In this document: positions 29,339 through 32,615 of the stretch, one piece after another
How the letters are laid out: each line of letters starts with the position of its first letter
Numbering within the stretch: the first letter of the stretch is position 1
Source of the DNA: Brevundimonas vancanneytii
Lineage (GTDB): Bacteria; Pseudomonadota; Alphaproteobacteria; Caulobacterales; Caulobacteraceae
Direction of reading: 5' to 3'
DNA length: 32,615 nucleotides
NCBI GenBank assembly: GCA_945861515.1
Contig: CAMAVA010000016.1
Span: forward strand, 1-32,615
Made by a program: the position numbers and the translations under genes
Notes under the pieces: model-generated
The model's database searches: none
Told to the model about the DNA's origin: nothing
Seen by the model: the letters and a program-made list of their open reading frames with translations, nothing else

Positions 29339-30739
29339 CTATTTGGCGGGGGTGGCGAGGGACCGGAAATCCACGTCGCTATCGGCAATCACATACAGCA
29401 GGGCTGTCCAGGCCGCGACATTCTGGGACAACTGTCGCCGATCAACCTTGTCCAGTGTATCGTCGGGCGAATGATGCAGGTCAAAATACCGACTGGCGTC
29501 CTGACGTAACGAAAAGACCGGCACGCCGCCCCTCTGCAGGCCTTCGGTATCGGCCCCTCCGAAGGGCGCCGGATCGCGGGACACCATCACCTTCAAAGGC
29601 GCCATCAAGGCGGGAAGGTCGGCCAGGGCTGGTGACGAAAGGGCGCCGGCCGGAAGTTGCAGGGCATAGATCCGGTCGGCCCCCAGATCGCTTTCCCCAG
29701 CGACAATCATGGATTTGAGCTCATCCTTGTGAGCCAGGGCGAAAGCCTCGCTCGAGCCCCCGCTCTCCTCAGAGCCCCACATCACAACCCGGATGGTGCG
29801 GGCCGGGCGGCGGGGCAGGTCGCCGATAAGCTTCGCCGCAGCGGTTGTGATGGCGATGCCTGACGCGTCATCGATCGCGCCGGTCCCGACATCCCAGCTG
29901 TCCAGGTGCCCGCCTATGACAATCACCTGGTCCGGACGCATGGATCCGGCGATATCCCCGGAAATGTTCCAGGCGATTGTCCTGTCCTGAATGCTGGACG
30001 CCAGGCTTAGCCGGATCCGGACCGGGCCCTTTTTCGAGAGGCGCTCGATCAATTCTGCATCCGGGACGCCCAGGGCGGCTGCCGGAATTTTCGGGGCGTC
30101 CTCAGCGTAACGGGTCAGTCCGGTATGGGGGCTGCGCCGGTCAGAGGTCGAAATGGACCGGGTCAGGTAGGCGATTGCGCCGCGCCGCGCCGCCTCTGAC
30201 GGACCGGAACGCCGGGCGATGCCCGCTGCGCCATAGCCCGAACCGTCCTGCGTGCGGGTCATGGGTTGGGTCACGACAGCGATCTTTCCGGCCAGAGACC
30301 CCTTCGGGGCGGCCAGGAGGTCGGCATAGGCCGGAAACACGACGATTTCCGCCTCGATGCCCTTGGCCGGCGTCGGGACGCTGCCGCCAAGGCCGATGAT
30401 CGAAAGGGGGTAGTCATAGGGACCGACCATCGCCGCCGACTCGGCGCCCCGCACCCAACTCGGCTTGGCGAACGGTTCGACCTTGATGTTGGTGAACCCG
30501 AGCGCCTCGAACTGTTTGACGCCCCAGTCCTTTGCCCGGGTCATGCCGGGTGATCCGACCAGCCGCGGTCCGATATCGGTTGTCAGGGATTCAAGCAGGG
30601 TCCAGGCGGTGTCGTCGGTCAAGGCTGCGTCCCGCAGCCTCTGGGCCACATCGAACGTCGACTGCCGGGGGGTCTGTGCCCAGGCTGGGGACGACAGGAG
30701 CGAAGCGACAGCCGCCAGGGCGATGAGCAGTTTGGGCAT
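29339..30739 (-). CDS. Secreted M28-family (PSMA/glutamate carboxypeptidase-like) metallopeptidase
   Basis: Signal peptide MPKLLIALAAVASLLSSPAWAQ; VIVIGGHLDSWDVGTGAIDDASG, VMWGSEESGGSSEAFA, RYFDLHHSPDDTLDKVDRRQL. Start at 30739 rather than 30853. Confidence 0.92.
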   Translation of the reverse strand: MPKLLIALAAVASLLSSPAWAQTPRQSTFDVAQRLRDAALTDDTAWTLLESLTTDIGPRLVGSPGMTRAKDWGVKQFEALGFTNIKVEPFAKPSWVRGAESAAMVGPYDYPLSIIGLGGSVPTPAKGIEAEIVVFPAYADLLAAPKGSLAGKIAVVTQPMTRTQDGSGYGAAGIARRSGPSEAARRGAIAYLTRSISTSDRRSPHTGLTRYAEDAPKIPAAALGVPDAELIERLSKKGPVRIRLSLASSIQDRTIAWNISGDIAGSMRPDQVIVIGGHLDSWDVGTGAIDDASGIAITTAAAKLIGDLPRRPARTIRVVMWGSEESGGSSEAFALAHKDELKSMIVAGESDLGADRIYALQLPAGALSSPALADLPALMAPLKVMVSRDPAPFGGADTEGLQRGGVPVFSLRQDASRYFDLHHSPDDTLDKVDRRQLSQNVAAWTALLYVIADSDVDFRSLATPAK

Positions 30740-30757
30740 CTGTCGCCGGTGCGACAG
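30740..30757 (-). promoter_or_regulatory. Perfect inverted repeat abutting the M28 peptidase start codon
   Basis: CTGTCGC-CGGT-GCGACAG: 7-bp perfect arms, 4-nt loop, adjacent to the ATG complement at 30737-30739. Confidence 0.5.
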
Positions 30758-30795
30758 GCAGAGACGTAAGTCAAGTCGCCCAGGACATGTCCGGG

Positions 30796-30824
30796 GTCTG
30801 GCCGCTTGCTGCTGGCGGCCGGAT
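30796..30824 (+). promoter_or_regulatory. Stem-loop in the M28/AbgT divergent intergenic region
   Basis: GTCTGGCCGC-ttgctgctg-... -GCGGCCGGAT: perfect GGCCGC/GCGGCC core extended by wobble pairs. Confidence 0.4.
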
Positions 30825-30910
30825 ACTCCACCCTCGGTCGCCGCTCCGGACACGATCGTCTAACCTGCCTCGGCGCTCAGAGCATCTTCATCCCAAAGGA
30901 ACGTCCCTTC

Positions 30911-32467
30911 ATGGCCAGGCGGTCTGCTGCTCTCAGGGTTCTGGACGCCGTCGAGCGCATCGGCGATCGCCTGCCCGATCCTGTCTTTATTTTTGTTTGG
31001 TTGATCGGCGGCCTGGTCGCCGCCAGCGCCATCTGCGCCGCCATGGGGCTTTCTGTCATCAACCCAGCCACGGGCGAAGTCCTGGCTGCCCAAAGCCTTC
31101 TCGACCCGAAAAATGTCCGCACCCTGCTGGTCGAGATGCCAAAGACCCTCACCGGCTTCGCCCCCCTCGGGTACGTGCTGCTGGTGATGCTGGGGGCGGG
31201 GGTAGCGGAGCGTGTCGGCCTCTTGTCAGCAGCGATCCGGGGGCTGGTCAGGGTTACGCCGGACCGCCTGCTGGCGCCGATGATCATCCTGATTGGTCTG
31301 CTGTCCAACCACGCGACGGATAGCGGCTTCGTTGTGCTCATTCCCCTGGCCGGCGCCGCCTTTGCCGCGGCCGGCCGACACCCGGTCGCCGGAATCGCCT
31401 GCGCATTTTCCAGCTGCGTTGGCGCATTCGCCGGCAATCCGACCCCAAGTCAGTTCGATGCGCTGATCCTCGGCTTCACCGAACCTGCGGTCCACCTTCT
31501 GGACCCGGCCTGGCGGGTGAACATGGTCGGCAACTGGTGGTTCACGGCCGCCTCGGCCGCCCTGTTCATTCCCGTGGGCTGGTGGATCACCGAAGCCGTC
31601 GTCGAGCCCAGGCTGGGCCGCTGGACGCCGCCGGAGGGTCATCGTCCGTCCAGCGAGCCTTTGGAGGCCTCGGAACGAAGGGGGCTGATCTGGGCCGGGC
31701 TGGCTGTGTGCGTTCTGGCGGCTCTCTGGTCCTGGATGACCCTGGGCCCCGATGCTCCCTTGAGAGATTCGACGGCCCAGGATCTGACCCAGTGGACACC
31801 CTTCTTCAGATCACTCGTGGCGGCCTTCTTTCTGCTGTTTCTGGCGGCAGGAGTCGCCTTTGGACTGGCTGTCGGCTCCATCACCTCGCACCGCGATGTC
31901 GTCCGGTTCGCGGGTGAATCGATGGCCTCGATGGCCCCCTACATCGTGCTTGCCTTTGCGGCCGCGCATTTCATTGCCATGTTCAACTGGTCCAATCTGG
32001 GCGCCATTGTCGCCATCAACGGGGCTGAAGCCCTGAAGGGCTCCGGACTGCCGTTGCCGGTGCTCCTGCTGGGCGTCGTTGCCATGACCGCCATGCTCGA
32101 CCTTTTCATCGGTTCGGCATCGGCCAAATGGGCCGCCCTGGCGCCGGTGCTGGTGCCGATGCTCATGCTTTTGGGCGTCTCGCCGGAAATGACCACGGCC
32201 GCCTACCGGATGGGCGATTCGACGGTCAACATGGCCAGCCCCCTGATGCCCTATTTCCCGCTCGTTCTGGCCTTCTGCCAAAGATGGAAGGCGGATCTGG
32301 GCGTCGGCGGACTGATGAGTTCAGTGCTGCCCTACAGCCTGGGCTTCATCGTCGTAGCACTGTTGATCACCGGACTCTGGTCGGTGATGGAATGGCCAAC
32401 CGGCCCCGGCGCCCCCTTCCACTACAGCCTCCCGGTTTCGTCAGCGGCAAGCCAGGCGGCGCCGTGA
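30911..32467 (+). CDS. AbgT-family (p-aminobenzoyl-glutamate) transporter
   Basis: MARRSAALRVLDAVERIGDRLPDPVFIFVWLIGGLVAASAICAAMG..., GYVLLVMLGAGVAERVGLLSA..., FGLAVGSITSHRDVVRFAGESMASMAPYIVLAFAAAHFIAMFNWSNLGAIVAINGA..., AYRMGDSTVNMASPLMPYFPLVLAF. Start at 30911 rather than 30806. Confidence 0.94.
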   Translation: MARRSAALRVLDAVERIGDRLPDPVFIFVWLIGGLVAASAICAAMGLSVINPATGEVLAAQSLLDPKNVRTLLVEMPKTLTGFAPLGYVLLVMLGAGVAERVGLLSAAIRGLVRVTPDRLLAPMIILIGLLSNHATDSGFVVLIPLAGAAFAAAGRHPVAGIACAFSSCVGAFAGNPTPSQFDALILGFTEPAVHLLDPAWRVNMVGNWWFTAASAALFIPVGWWITEAVVEPRLGRWTPPEGHRPSSEPLEASERRGLIWAGLAVCVLAALWSWMTLGPDAPLRDSTAQDLTQWTPFFRSLVAAFFLLFLAAGVAFGLAVGSITSHRDVVRFAGESMASMAPYIVLAFAAAHFIAMFNWSNLGAIVAINGAEALKGSGLPLPVLLLGVVAMTAMLDLFIGSASAKWAALAPVLVPMLMLLGVSPEMTTAAYRMGDSTVNMASPLMPYFPLVLAFCQRWKADLGVGGLMSSVLPYSLGFIVVALLITGLWSVMEWPTGPGAPFHYSLPVSSAASQAAP

Positions 32468-32477
32468 CGAGCAACGC

Positions 32478-32506
32478 TTGACAGCAGCGGACGGGCCCCC
32501 TATTCC
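32478..32506 (+). promoter_or_regulatory. Candidate sigma-70-type promoter for tRNA-Asp
   Basis: TTGACA (32478-32483), 17-nt spacer, TATTCC (32501-32506); about 30 bp upstream of the tRNA 5' end. Confidence 0.55.
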
Positions 32507-32536
32507 GCACGCCTCGCGCCGCTGCGAAGCGGTGAT

Positions 32537-32613
<77 letters not shown>

Positions 32614-32615
32614 TT

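Noticed and set aside
28226-29509. 427-aa plus-strand ORF covering ddl and the ftsQ 5' end
   Set aside because: Antisense to well-supported ddl/ftsQ; low-complexity composition typical of high-GC antisense frames; no recognizable domain.

Overview
This 32.6-kb, high-GC window looks like ordinary chromosomal core of an alphaproteobacterium. The assignment to Caulobacterales (Caulobacter/Phenylobacterium-like) is inferred from the FtsZ, FtsQ and LigA protein features and from a CtrA-type site upstream of ftsZ. From left to right it contains: arginine succinyltransferase pathway genes (partial astD, astA, an M20 hydrolase), a lipoprotein type-B carboxylesterase, a crotonase, two small proteins (one of 42 aa missing from the ORF track), tamB/tamA, a MscS channel, a tightly overlapping ATP-grasp / alpha-E / transglutaminase operon, a polytopic membrane protein, ligA, recN, bamD, lpxC, the ftsZ-ftsA-ftsQ-ddl division cluster, a secreted M28 peptidase divergent from an AbgT-family transporter, and tRNA-Asp(GTC) with a candidate promoter. 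I found no mobile element, CRISPR array or obvious novel defence system. The most interesting points are: the ATP-grasp/alpha-E/transglutaminase operon without an adjacent Anbu peptidase; a perfect TTAA-N7-TTAA CtrA-like site plus two GANTC sites between ftsA and ftsZ; strong hairpins between ftsZ and lpxC; a hairpin abutting the M28 start codon; a 65-bp ddl/ftsQ coding overlap; and the M28/AbgT divergent pair. Most long ORFs antisense to these genes are high-GC artefacts.
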